Of a DNA stretch of 44,113 nucleotides, positions 29,879 through 37,408 are shown piece by piece (position 1 is the first letter of the stretch; each line of letters starts with the position of its first letter). The stretch spans positions 1 to 44,113 of the IMG/VR virus record IMGVR_UViG_3300025174_000043; one strand, 5' to 3'. Under the pieces are notes generated by a model. The model was given only the letters and a program-made list of their open reading frames with translations, searched no databases and was not told the origin of the DNA. Origin of the DNA: a virus. Both the position numbers and the translations under genes were made by a program.

Positions 29879-30106
29879 ATGGCGTTGACCGCTTTGCAAA
29901 TTCAAGCGCGAATCGATGCGCTTCAAAAAGCCCGTGATACCGGCGTCCAGCGTATTCGTCACGGCGAGACGATTACGGAATGGCGAACGTTGGCCGAAGT
30001 GAATCAGATCATTGCGGATTTGAAAGCGCAGCTTGCCGGCGTCCAGGAAACCCCGCGTGCCCGAGTAAATTACATTCAGCAAGATTCGCGCGGCTATGGG
30101 GATTAA
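29879..30106 (+). CDS. gpW-like head-tail joining protein
   Basis: 75 residues. Two-helix layout with a beta hairpin between (ALQKARDTGVQRIRHGETIT, then EWRTLAEVNQIIADLKAQLA) and a C-terminal arginine/aromatic tail (RARVNYIQQDSRGYGD), like gpW of lambda. It lies between TerL and the portal, the place of gpW in lambda. It should help stabilise packaged DNA and join head to tail. Confidence 0.85.
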   Translation: MALTALQIQARIDALQKARDTGVQRIRHGETITEWRTLAEVNQIIADLKAQLAGVQETPRARVNYIQQDSRGYGD

Positions 30107-30107
30107 C

Positions 30108-31685
30108 ATGGCAACAACGGCCGGACAAAAATCAAATGTTATTCAGCTTGCATTCGACGCCGGCCGGTCCGGTCGCCGGCTGAAAGCGATTCCGACAACG
30201 GCGCTTGCAATCAATTCTCAAATTCGATCCTACGGAAAAAATGCGGTGGCGCGCTCGCGCTATCTTGCGACGAACAATCCGTATGCAGCGCAGGCGAAGG
30301 AAGAGTTTGTGGCGGCGTTCGCCGGCAATGGCATCAAGCCGTCTTCCCTTGTTTCCGATCCGGAGTTGAAGGATGAAATTCAAAACTTGTTTTTGGATTG
30401 GACGGACGAATCGGATGCTGATGGCTTGACCGATTTTTATGGCCAGCAAGCAATCATCGGCGGCGAAATGTTTGAAGCGGGCGAAATCTTTATTCGCATT
30501 CGTGAGCGTTACCTTTCGGACGGACTTTCGGTGCCTATGCAACTTCAATTGATTCCCGCTGAAATGTGCCCCACCGATTTCAATCAGATTTTGGGGAATG
30601 GCCGGCGGATCGAATGCGGAATCCAGTTTAATGCCATCGGCAAGCGTGAAGGGTATTGGTTTTACCGGAATCACCCCGGCGAAATTCTGAATGCCGTTCT
30701 TATAAACAATTCAGAAAAAGTTTTCGTTCCGGCCGATCAGGTCTTGCATCTTTACAAGCCGATCCGTGCCGGACAAATTCGCGGCATTCCGCATACGCTC
30801 GCCGGCATTATCACGCTGGCCATGCTTGATCTGTATGACGACGCCGAATTGGAACGGAAGCGTGTTGCGGCGTTGTTCGCGGCGTTCATCAGGCGGAAGC
30901 CCGGCGAGGAAGCCGACGCCGGTCCATTTGCCGGAGCGCCGACGACTCCGGTTACGCCGACTTCGAATCAAGTCAACGCCGTTATGGAACCGGGTGCGAC
31001 GATTGAATTGGAAGATGGACAAGACGTGACGTTTTCCACACCGGCAGACGTTGGTGGAAATTTTGAAGCGTTCGAATACCGAACGTTGCTTCGTGCGATG
31101 GCTGGATTTGGTGTGCCCTATTCTCAGGGCACGGGCGACCTGAAACAAACTTCGTATGGGTCGCAACGCGGCGGCATGATTACGTTTCGTCGGCGTGTCG
31201 AAATGATGCAAAATGCAGTTATGATTTTTCAGTTTTGTCGTCCGATCTGGCGAAAGTGGATGGACACCGCGATTTTGGCCGGTGCGCTTCCGTCGCTGGA
31301 CGTGACGGCTTACGTACAGAATCCCCGACCCTTTCGCCGCACAAAATGGATTACTCCGAAATGGGATTGGATCGATCCACTGAAAGACGTTATGGCCGAA
31401 AAGCTTTTGGTGGATTGTGGATTCAAGGCGCGGGACGATGTGATTGAAGGCATGGGCGAAGAGCCGGCGGACGTTGACGCGCGTATCCGCGCGTCGCAAG
31501 AACGCGCAAGCGAAATGGGGCTTGTTTTCATTCAGCTTCCGAACGGAGTCGTTATTTCCCCGGATGGCGAAACCTTAATTGCCCCTGCGCAGAATCCGAA
31601 CAATAATGGAAACCAATCGCGGGCGGCCCCAAATGGCAAGGCCCGGGGTCGGAATAAAGTCCGGCGCTATATTTGGGATTGCTGA
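30108..31685 (+). CDS. Portal protein, lambda gpB family
   Basis: 525 residues from the ATG at 30108, one base past the gpW stop; an ATG at 30096 is possible but its ribosome site is weaker. Lambda-family portal pattern: RSRYLATNNPYAAQAKEEFV, GEMFEAGEIFIRIR, QLQLIPAEMCP, GIQFNAIGKREGYWFY, VPADQVLHLYKPIRAGQIRG, LRAMAGFGVPYSQGTGDLKQ, SYGSQRGGMITFRRRVE. It forms the DNA entry ring. Confidence 0.93.
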   Translation: MATTAGQKSNVIQLAFDAGRSGRRLKAIPTTALAINSQIRSYGKNAVARSRYLATNNPYAAQAKEEFVAAFAGNGIKPSSLVSDPELKDEIQNLFLDWTDESDADGLTDFYGQQAIIGGEMFEAGEIFIRIRERYLSDGLSVPMQLQLIPAEMCPTDFNQILGNGRRIECGIQFNAIGKREGYWFYRNHPGEILNAVLINNSEKVFVPADQVLHLYKPIRAGQIRGIPHTLAGIITLAMLDLYDDAELERKRVAALFAAFIRRKPGEEADAGPFAGAPTTPVTPTSNQVNAVMEPGATIELEDGQDVTFSTPADVGGNFEAFEYRTLLRAMAGFGVPYSQGTGDLKQTSYGSQRGGMITFRRRVEMMQNAVMIFQFCRPIWRKWMDTAILAGALPSLDVTAYVQNPRPFRRTKWITPKWDWIDPLKDVMAEKLLVDCGFKARDDVIEGMGEEPADVDARIRASQERASEMGLVFIQLPNGVVISPDGETLIAPAQNPNNNGNQSRAAPNGKARGRNKVRRYIWDC

Positions 31686-31687
31686 CG

Positions 31688-32734
31688 ATGCCGAAGACAA
31701 AAAAGCCGTCATGGTTTGGGATGCGGAACGCCGAAAACGGCGCGGCTGATATTTCGATTATCGGCGATATTGGCGGTTTCGGAATCGGTTTTGGAGAATT
31801 CAAGCGCAGTCTGGACGCACTCGGCACGCCGAAGGTTTTGAAGATTTCGGTGAATTCGGATGGTGGTGACGTTTACACCGGATTCGCGATTTACAATTCA
31901 CTGATGCGGCATCCCGCGCGCAAGATCGTCACGGTTGAAGGGCTGGCCGCGTCCATGGGCAGCGTTGTGGCGATGGCCGGCGACGAACGGATTATGCCGC
32001 GCAATGCCACGATGATGATTCACAATCCGGTCGGGTCCATCAGTGGCGAGTCGCCGCAAATTATCAAGTTTGGCGAGTCGGTCGCAAAAATGCGAATGAA
32101 CATTGCAACGGCTTACGCCGATGCTACACTGATGCCGGTGGACGAACTTTTGCGTATGATGGACGCGCAAACGTGGATTGGCGCGGACGATGCGCTGAAA
32201 ATGGGTTTTGCCACGAAGATCGAAAAGCCGATGAATATTGCGGCTTATTTTGATGTTTCGCGGTATCGCAACGCGCCGAAGAGTTATGGCGCAAGGTCAC
32301 GTAAAGGAGTCAATGCCATGACGAAGCGCCCCGCCGCTGCCACCGACGATTTCGAAGCCGAAGAGCTTTCGACCGATCAGGTCCGTGCGCAGGTTCGCGA
32401 CGAAATGAAAACCCAAAATGCCAAGATCACGGCGCTTTGCAAGCTCGCCGGGCTGCCGGAATGCGCGCCCGAGTTCATCGCCAAGGATATGGCGGAAGCC
32501 GACGTGCTGGCCGAACTGGACGCCCTCAAGGCCGAAAAGAACGGTAGCAAAAAGAAACACGACATGACCACGGCGCGCGGTCGCGCGGCGGCCAAGGTGG
32601 ACGCGCAACATGCCAAGCCGTCCGACGAAATCAATGCCCGGAATACCGGCGTTGTCGGTGGGGGCGAATCCAAGACCATTCTCGATCCGCTTGCAATTTA
32701 TGCGAAGTGGAATCGCAAATCGGTTGCCGCGTAA
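31688..32734 (+). CDS. ClpP-type prohead maturation protease (gpC-like)
   Basis: 348 residues from the ATG at 31688, two bases after the portal stop. The N-terminal ~200 residues carry the ClpP/S49 fold: ISVNSDGGDVYTGFAIYNSL, catalytic Ser in EGLAASMGSVVAMAG (~residue 98), His in MMIHNPVGS (~123). The C-terminal ~138 residues are charged and Lys/Ala-rich, as in scaffolds. A nested start in frame (32318) makes this part separately, as in the C/Nu3 pair. Confidence 0.9.
   Translation: MPKTKKPSWFGMRNAENGAADISIIGDIGGFGIGFGEFKRSLDALGTPKVLKISVNSDGGDVYTGFAIYNSLMRHPARKIVTVEGLAASMGSVVAMAGDERIMPRNATMMIHNPVGSISGESPQIIKFGESVAKMRMNIATAYADATLMPVDELLRMMDAQTWIGADDALKMGFATKIEKPMNIAAYFDVSRYRNAPKSYGARSRKGVNAMTKRPAAATDDFEAEELSTDQVRAQVRDEMKTQNAKITALCKLAGLPECAPEFIAKDMAEADVLAELDALKAEKNGSKKKHDMTTARGRAAAKVDAQHAKPSDEINARNTGVVGGGESKTILDPLAIYAKWNRKSVAA
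32318..32734 (+). CDS. Nested in-frame scaffold protein (Nu3-like)
   Basis: An ATG at 32318, in frame with the protease gene, follows AAAGGAG (32,303-32,309) by eight bases, a strong internal ribosome site. It would make 138 residues: MTKRPAAATDDFEAEELSTD, then helices with DEMKTQNAKITALCKLAGL and a tail of charged residues. This equals the gpC/gpNu3 arrangement of lambda. It should be an internal scaffold for capsid assembly. It shares its stop with the protease. Expression from this start is inferred. Confidence 0.75.
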   Translation: MTKRPAAATDDFEAEELSTDQVRAQVRDEMKTQNAKITALCKLAGLPECAPEFIAKDMAEADVLAELDALKAEKNGSKKKHDMTTARGRAAAKVDAQHAKPSDEINARNTGVVGGGESKTILDPLAIYAKWNRKSVAA

Positions 32735-32777
32735 GGCGGCCCGCCGGAAACCCGATCTGTAACGAAGGATCACGATC

Positions 32778-33158
32778 ATGACCACCCCCCGCAAGACCGA
32801 AGGGCAACATAAAGGCGAATTTCTCGCCACGCAAAATGCGGACTCCTTGTCATTCGACAAGGGTACGCTTGCTTCCGGCTATTCCGTCGTGGACGGGCAG
32901 CCGCTTGTTTTCAGTGGCGAGAATGTCGTGCCGGCAACCGGCGCGGTCGCCACGGACGGTTCGTTGGACGAAGATTTCGCCGGCCTTGCCTTCGGCGACT
33001 ACAACTCCGAAGACGGCGCGGTGCCGATTGTGTATCTTGCCCGTGTCGCCGAAGTCGTGGCCTCTTTGCTGCACTATCCGACCGTGAGTGAAGATCAGGC
33101 CGGCACCAATGCCGCGTTGGACGCGGCGCTTGCGGCCAAGTTCATCATCAAACGGTAA
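32778..33158 (+). CDS. Head decoration protein, gpD-like
   Basis: 126 residues. MTTPRKTEGQHKGEFLATQN, GTLASGYSVVDGQPLVF, FAGLAFGDYNSEDGA, VPIVYLARVAEVVASLL and a C-terminal AALAAKFIIKR follow the layout of phage decoration proteins (HDPD, lambda D). It lies between protease and capsid genes, the lambda position. It binds the outside of the expanded capsid. Confidence 0.88.
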   Translation: MTTPRKTEGQHKGEFLATQNADSLSFDKGTLASGYSVVDGQPLVFSGENVVPATGAVATDGSLDEDFAGLAFGDYNSEDGAVPIVYLARVAEVVASLLHYPTVSEDQAGTNAALDAALAAKFIIKR

Positions 33159-33218
33159 TACGGCGCGTCGCCGATCAGACAGGCAAAAGGCAAAACGGAA
33201 TTCGAATAGGAGCGTACA

Positions 33219-34292
33219 ATGGACAATTTGATGGATATCTTCGGGGACGACGCCTTTAGCCTGATTTCCATGGTGGCAGCCGTCAACGATATCGACAACG
33301 TGCCGGGTCGCGCGGGTGAACTGTGCTTCCAGGGCGTCGGCGAGGGCGTGCCGGTGTCAACGATCACTATCGAACAGAAAGCCACGGCGCTTTCGGTCAT
33401 TCCGGTTTCGCAACGTGGTGGCCCCGCTCCGCAAGAGACACAGGATAAGGGCAAGCTCTTCCCGCTGTTGATTCCGCATATCAAGGAAGAGGAAACCATT
33501 GGCGCAAGCCAAGTGCAGGGCGTCCGTCAATTCGGATCGTCCAACGTGCTGACGGGCGTCCAAACGGTCATCAGTCAGCAAATGGGCAAGATCGTGTCCA
33601 AGATGGACTTGACCTTGGAACATCATCGCTTGGGCGCGCTCAAGGGCGTGATCCGCGATGCCGATGGTTCGGCGCTGATGGACCTGTACGAAAAGTTCGG
33701 TGTGGACCGGCCGGCGGATTTCGATTTCAAGCTGACGGACTATTCGTCCGATGCGGCTTTCGAAGACGCGGTTCGCGTTAGTTGCATGAACGTGTCGCGC
33801 TATATGAAGCGTAACGCCAAGATGACCATTCCCGCGTCGGCGCGGATTTGGGGTTTCTGCGGCGACAATTTCATGGACAAGCTTATCGAGAATCCGTCCG
33901 TGAAAGCGACGGCCAATGGGTGGCAACGCGCCGAACAGTTGCTTGGCGACAACTACGCCAACGGTGTCTTTTACTTCGCCGGCATCTATTTTGAGAACTA
34001 CGCCGGCACCGACGATATCACTGGCGAAGAGGCGAGCGACGGCGATATGATCGGCAAGGTGGGCATCGCGTCCGACGAATGCCGGTTGTTCCTGACTGGC
34101 GTCCCGGGCTTGTATGCCGAATATTTCGCGCCCGGCGATTTCATGGATACGGTCAACACCATCGGCCTGCCGCGTTACGCCCGGCTTGCCGTTGACAACG
34201 AATTCAATCGTTGGGTCAAGTTGCATGTCCAGCAGAATCCGCTGCCCTTGTGTCTGCGCCCGCGTACCTTGGTTCGCGCGCTGGCCGGCTAA
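33219..34292 (+). CDS. Major capsid protein, gpE family
   Basis: 357 residues. MDNLMDIFGDDAFSLISMVA and later VPGRAGELCFQGVGEGVPVS, QEEETIGASQVQGVRQFGS-like part, then DFKLTDYSSDAAFEDAVRV and RIWGFCGDNFMDKLIENPSV, AEYFAPGDFMDTVNTIG, RLAVDNEFNRWVKLHVQ. This is the Phage_cap_E pattern of lambda gpE. It forms the capsid shell. A hairpin follows its stop. Confidence 0.92.
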   Translation: MDNLMDIFGDDAFSLISMVAAVNDIDNVPGRAGELCFQGVGEGVPVSTITIEQKATALSVIPVSQRGGPAPQETQDKGKLFPLLIPHIKEEETIGASQVQGVRQFGSSNVLTGVQTVISQQMGKIVSKMDLTLEHHRLGALKGVIRDADGSALMDLYEKFGVDRPADFDFKLTDYSSDAAFEDAVRVSCMNVSRYMKRNAKMTIPASARIWGFCGDNFMDKLIENPSVKATANGWQRAEQLLGDNYANGVFYFAGIYFENYAGTDDITGEEASDGDMIGKVGIASDECRLFLTGVPGLYAEYFAPGDFMDTVNTIGLPRYARLAVDNEFNRWVKLHVQQNPLPLCLRPRTLVRALAG

Positions 34293-34322
34293 GGCTCCGG
34301 CGAACTCGGGGACTAAATCCGG

Positions 34323-34351
34323 AAGGCCGCGCAATCGCAATGCGCGGCCTT
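34323..34351 (+). terminator. Hairpin after the major capsid gene
   Basis: AAGGCCGCGCA (34,323-34,333), a seven-base loop and TGCGCGGCCTT (34,341-34,351) form an 11-bp perfect stem 31 bases after the capsid stop. Only a short T run follows (TTTC, overlapping the stem end), so it may be a partial terminator or a mRNA-stabilising hairpin that separates highly expressed head genes from the next ones. Confidence 0.55.
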
Positions 34352-34370
34352 TCGCATAGGACAGGCAATC

Positions 34371-35054
34371 ATGATTACGACCCTTTCACCACGTCCACTT
34401 CCATTGAAAGGCCGTTGGCGGATTGAACCGCTATGGTGTGGTGAAACTGTTTTCATTGTTGCGGGTGGTCCTAGTTTGCGTGGGGTGAATCTCGATTGTC
34501 TAAAAGGCCGCAAAGTGATTGCGGTCAATTCCAGTTACGAGAAAGTCCCGTTTGCTGATTTGTTATTTTTCGGCGATGCCCGATGGTGGACGGATCACGC
34601 CGACAAACTTAAAAAGTTTTCTGGCCGGATTGTGACTTGTTCGGGTGCGGTTTCGAGCGATAAGCTTTTGAAGCTTCGTCGCGTTGTGCCGGGTAATGGG
34701 TCGCCCGGCTTTGCCGAAGATCGCGACGCGACGGCTTCGCAACGAACAAGTTTGCAAGGCGCTATGAATATTGCGTCCCATCTTGGCGCGCGACGGGAAG
34801 TCCTACTTGGTGCAGACATGGGTCGGGCGTCCGATGGCGCATCGCATCATCATTCTAAACATCGGTGGCCCGTGCGGCAGGGTAATGTGACATGGAATGA
34901 GCAAATGTCGCATTTGAAATTGATTGTTGAACCTTTGGCAAAACGGAAGGTGGAAGTTATCAACACAAGTTTGGTTAGTCGAATTCCATGGTGGCCAAAA
35001 ATGTCTTTGACTGATTTTCTCGCAAAAGAAAAAATCGAACAAGAGGAGTCATGA
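34371..35054 (+). CDS. DUF115/MptE-like Rossmann protein (glycosyltransferase-like)
   Basis: 227 residues. N-terminal strand and nucleotide loop TVFIVAGGPSLRGVNLDCLK (~residue 28), then RKVIAVNSSYEKVPFADLLF, FGDARWWTDHADKLKKF, and GNGSPGFAEDRDATASQRTSL and HLGARREVLLGADMG. GGPSL at this place is typical of phage DUF115/6-hydroxymethylpterin pyrophosphokinase-like proteins, sometimes labelled sialyltransferase-like. Some relatives modify flagellin or sugars. It lies right after the capsid gene and overlaps the SPFH gene by ATGA, so the two probably act together. Substrate unknown. Confidence 0.65.
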   Translation: MITTLSPRPLPLKGRWRIEPLWCGETVFIVAGGPSLRGVNLDCLKGRKVIAVNSSYEKVPFADLLFFGDARWWTDHADKLKKFSGRIVTCSGAVSSDKLLKLRRVVPGNGSPGFAEDRDATASQRTSLQGAMNIASHLGARREVLLGADMGRASDGASHHHSKHRWPVRQGNVTWNEQMSHLKLIVEPLAKRKVEVINTSLVSRIPWWPKMSLTDFLAKEKIEQEES

Positions 35055-35608
35055 CCATGGGCGAAACATTCGTTACAGTTGTTTTCAACAATCTTATGGC
35101 TTTGATGCCGTTTGTGATCGTGCGTTCGTATCAACGCGGCGTTCGCTGGCGCTTTGGGCGTCATGCAATTTCTTTGGAACCTGGAATCCATTTGAAAATT
35201 TGGGTCTATCACCAAATTGAAGTTTCGGACGTGACGGACGAATTCATTGAACTTCCGATTCAATCCGTTGTGACCAAAGACGAAAAACTTGTTTGCTTTT
35301 CCGCGAACGTCGGGTATCGAATCGAAGATATCGTGAAGCATTGGGAGAATGTGCAAGACTTTGTGGAATCGACGCACGGGGCGGCCATGACGCATCTTGC
35401 GGCAAAAGTTCGGGAGAAGACTCTTTCCGAATTAGTGTCGGATTTGAAGTCATTGGAAAAATCCTTGGAAAACACCCTTACAACCCGATTCAAGGCGTGG
35501 GGAACGAAGGTAATCTGCGTTGGCTTTACCAATTTTGCGGAAGTACCGACGCAAATTCGGTTGTTCGTCGGGGAAACAAAGCTGATGCCGCATAGTGCGA
35601 CGCATTAG
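35051..35608 (+). CDS. SPFH/Band 7 (stomatin-like) membrane protein
   Basis: 185 residues from the ATG at 35051, in an ATGA overlap (35,051-35,054); an ATG at 35057 is also possible. A hydrophobic helix lies at residues ~7-24 (FVTVVFNNLMALMPFVIV), followed by the SPFH domain: SYQRGVRWRFGRHAISLEPG, QSVVTKDEKLVCFSANVGY, RIEDIVKHWENVQDFV, AKVREKTLSELVSDLKSL, RFKAWGTKVICVGFTNF. The order V-T-D-x-x-x-V and Y-R-I-x-D is typical of stomatins and prohibitins. These form membrane-bound oligomers in bacteria. An SPFH protein within a lambda-type head-tail operon is unusual. Confidence 0.85.
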   Translation: MTMGETFVTVVFNNLMALMPFVIVRSYQRGVRWRFGRHAISLEPGIHLKIWVYHQIEVSDVTDEFIELPIQSVVTKDEKLVCFSANVGYRIEDIVKHWENVQDFVESTHGAAMTHLAAKVREKTLSELVSDLKSLEKSLENTLTTRFKAWGTKVICVGFTNFAEVPTQIRLFVGETKLMPHSATH

Positions 35609-35670
35609 AGAGTCTTAATTGCCCGGACCGCAGATCGGTCTAAGATGGGAATAACTGATGGAGTCGGGTC

Positions 35671-35943
35671 ATGGCTAAAGCAAAAGTGCAGGATTTGCAG
35701 TGGGAGTTGATGCGCTCAATGGCCCCCGCGACCCGGGTTCGGGCCGTATCCGGCGAGGGTGATATCATCGCCCCGAATGGCGCAACGCTGTACGTCGGAA
35801 CGAAAGGGAGCGTTGAATTCCGACCTTACAAAGGCTCCGAATTCGTGACCGTTCCGAACTTGGAAGGGTTCGTGCCGATTCGCGCATACGCGGTACGGCT
35901 TGGCAGCGATACGTCGGCGACCGATATCTTTTTCGTATGGTGA
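35671..35943 (+). CDS. Small beta-rich structural protein
   Basis: 90 residues: MAKAKVQDLQWELMRSMAPA, then beta strands with GEGDIIAPNGATLYVGTKGS and VRLGSDTSATDIFFVW. Pattern of small phage connector/neck or spike-base proteins. It lies in the head-tail region. A close family was not identified. Confidence 0.6.
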   Translation: MAKAKVQDLQWELMRSMAPATRVRAVSGEGDIIAPNGATLYVGTKGSVEFRPYKGSEFVTVPNLEGFVPIRAYAVRLGSDTSATDIFFVW

Positions 35944-35947
35944 TCTA

Positions 35948-36703
35948 ATGCGAGGGCGCGGACGTTCGCGGCGACGGACCGATTTAGCGGCGATTCGGTT
36001 TGCAGCCGAGCCGGCGTCCGACTTCCCGTCGTCCATGCCGTCTTCGGAGCCGGCGTCCGACTTCCCGTCGTCCATGCCGTCTTCGGAGCCGGCGTCCGAC
36101 TTCCCGTCGTCCATGCCGTCTTCGGAGCCGGCTCCGTTGGTTCCGGCGATCTGGAATTCCGCCGACAAGTCGGCGTCGATTACATTGACCAATGGCGATC
36201 TAACGGCGGATTCCGGAGCCTATGGGTTCACCGGAGTCCGGGCGAACCTTAGCAAGACGGCGGGAAAATTCTATTGTGAGTTTTCCGCCAACGCCATGGA
36301 CGATAATGACTCCGGCATCGGTGTGGTACTGGCGAGCGCGAGCCTAGGCGGACTGCGCAAAGGCGGCGCGGGTCCAATCGTTTATACAACGGTCATCTAT
36401 AGCAACTTCGGTGGCCCCGGATCGGTGTTGACGAACATCGTGGGCAACACTCTTTGCATGGCCGTGGACTTGGACGCGCGGAAGGCATGGTTCCGCACGA
36501 ATAACGGAAATTGGAACGGTAGTCCGTCCGACGATCCGGCGACCGGCGCGGGTGGAATCGATTATTCGAGTTACATATCTGCCGGCGCAGCGATGATGCC
36601 GGGCATGGCGGCGAGTACCCCGAATATTGGGACAACGGCGAACTTCGGGGCGAGCGCCTACAGCTATACCCCGCCATCCGGATACGGGAATTGGGAAGAG
36701 TGA
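35948..36703 (+). CDS. SPRY/B30.2-like virion protein with a Pro/Ser repeat linker
   Basis: 251 residues from the ATG at 35948. A basic N-terminus (MRGRGRSRRRTDLAAIRFAA) is followed by three perfect copies of EPASDFPSSMPSS (residues ~21-59), then a beta domain: IWNSADKSASITLTNGDLTA, GVRANLSKTAGKFYCEFSAN, GIGVVLASASLGG, MAVDLDARKAWFRTNNGNW, NFGASAYSYTPPSGYGNWEE. This is the SPRY pattern (G-V-R...K-T-G-K-F-Y-x-E-F; D-L-D...K-W-F-x-N-N-x-W; N-F-G...P-x-G-Y), common in phage particle surface proteins. The 39-bp repeat may expand or shrink. Confidence 0.75.
   Translation: MRGRGRSRRRTDLAAIRFAAEPASDFPSSMPSSEPASDFPSSMPSSEPASDFPSSMPSSEPAPLVPAIWNSADKSASITLTNGDLTADSGAYGFTGVRANLSKTAGKFYCEFSANAMDDNDSGIGVVLASASLGGLRKGGAGPIVYTTVIYSNFGGPGSVLTNIVGNTLCMAVDLDARKAWFRTNNGNWNGSPSDDPATGAGGIDYSSYISAGAAMMPGMAASTPNIGTTANFGASAYSYTPPSGYGNWEE
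36008..36124 (+). repeat. Three perfect 39-bp tandem repeats
   Basis: The 39-bp unit starting GAGCCGGCGTCCGACTTCCC occurs three times without a change (36,008-36,046, 36,047-36,085, 36,086-36,124), with seven bases of a fourth. It encodes EPASDFPSSMPSS in frame, so copy number change adds 13 residues. Perfect identity shows recent duplication or homogenisation. Confidence 0.95.
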
Positions 36704-36704
36704 C

Positions 36705-37061
36705 ATGGGAATTGATTTTCAATCTCTATTATACGAACCAATTTACACTTTGCAGGGTGTGACCGTATTACTCACACTTGGTAATGGTGCCGAATATGAT
36801 TCGCTTACGGCGTTGGACAAAACGACTGGAGTCGAAGTTGGCGACCATGCGGAAGTTCCGACCATTCAACCGGCCGCCGCGTTTCGAATCAAAGAGCTAA
36901 TCGACCGGGGGTTAATCTTGGAAGATTTGCTTGGGGCAACGTTGGAAATGAACGAATGGCTTTGGACGGTTCGGAATTACAAGCTTAAGCCGAGTCCCAA
37001 TGGCCAGGACGACGGGGAAGTTTTCTTGATCTTGGATGAACGGCGAAAGGTGACGCCATGA
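36705..37061 (+). CDS. Head-tail connector, FII-like
   Basis: 118 residues from the ATG at 36705. MGIDFQSLLYEPIYTLQGVT, TGVEVGDHAEVPTIQPAAAF, RIKELIDRGLILEDLLGATL, and WLWTVRNYKLKPSPNGQDDG follow a connector pattern I know from alphaproteobacterial phages (gpFII-like, GV...TI-PAA-x-R, KPSPxGxxxGE). It lies just before a tail fibre gene cluster. It should join head and tail. Confidence 0.72.
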   Translation: MGIDFQSLLYEPIYTLQGVTVLLTLGNGAEYDSLTALDKTTGVEVGDHAEVPTIQPAAAFRIKELIDRGLILEDLLGATLEMNEWLWTVRNYKLKPSPNGQDDGEVFLILDERRKVTP

Positions 37062-37408
37062 CTCCCGGTGTTTATGATTTCGATCTTGTTCGCGGAACGA
37101 CTTCGCCTTTCGTCTTTCAATTGAAGACGACGGATGACGCAGGCGTTGAAACGAACATGCCTTATGAAGATGTTCGGTTGACCCTGTACGCTAACGGGGA
37201 ATTTTTGTTTCGGAAATCGCTCGCCGACGATACGCTTGAATCTGATTCGGATAACGCCGAAATCATGTGGACGCCGACTGTTGAGGAGTCGCGTTTAATT
37301 CCGCAAGGCCGCAATACCCGTTACGAAGTTGAAGTTCGGTATGCCGGCGGGCAAGAGGTTTATCTTGTCGGCGTGATTACCGGACTCGGAGGGCTGAATG
37401 ATGACTGA
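37058..37408 (+). CDS. Small beta-rich protein before the tail fibre
   Basis: 116 residues, joined by ATGA overlap (37,058-37,061). MTPGVYDFDLVRGTTSPFVF then a beta-sandwich-like pattern (YEDVRLTLYANGEFLFRKSL ... RYEVEVRYAGGQEVYLVG). It resembles the N-terminal parts of phage baseplate or receptor-binding assemblies (BppU-like), perhaps a fibre adaptor. Assignment is tentative. Confidence 0.6.
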   Translation: MTPGVYDFDLVRGTTSPFVFQLKTTDDAGVETNMPYEDVRLTLYANGEFLFRKSLADDTLESDSDNAEIMWTPTVEESRLIPQGRNTRYEVEVRYAGGQEVYLVGVITGLGGLNDD

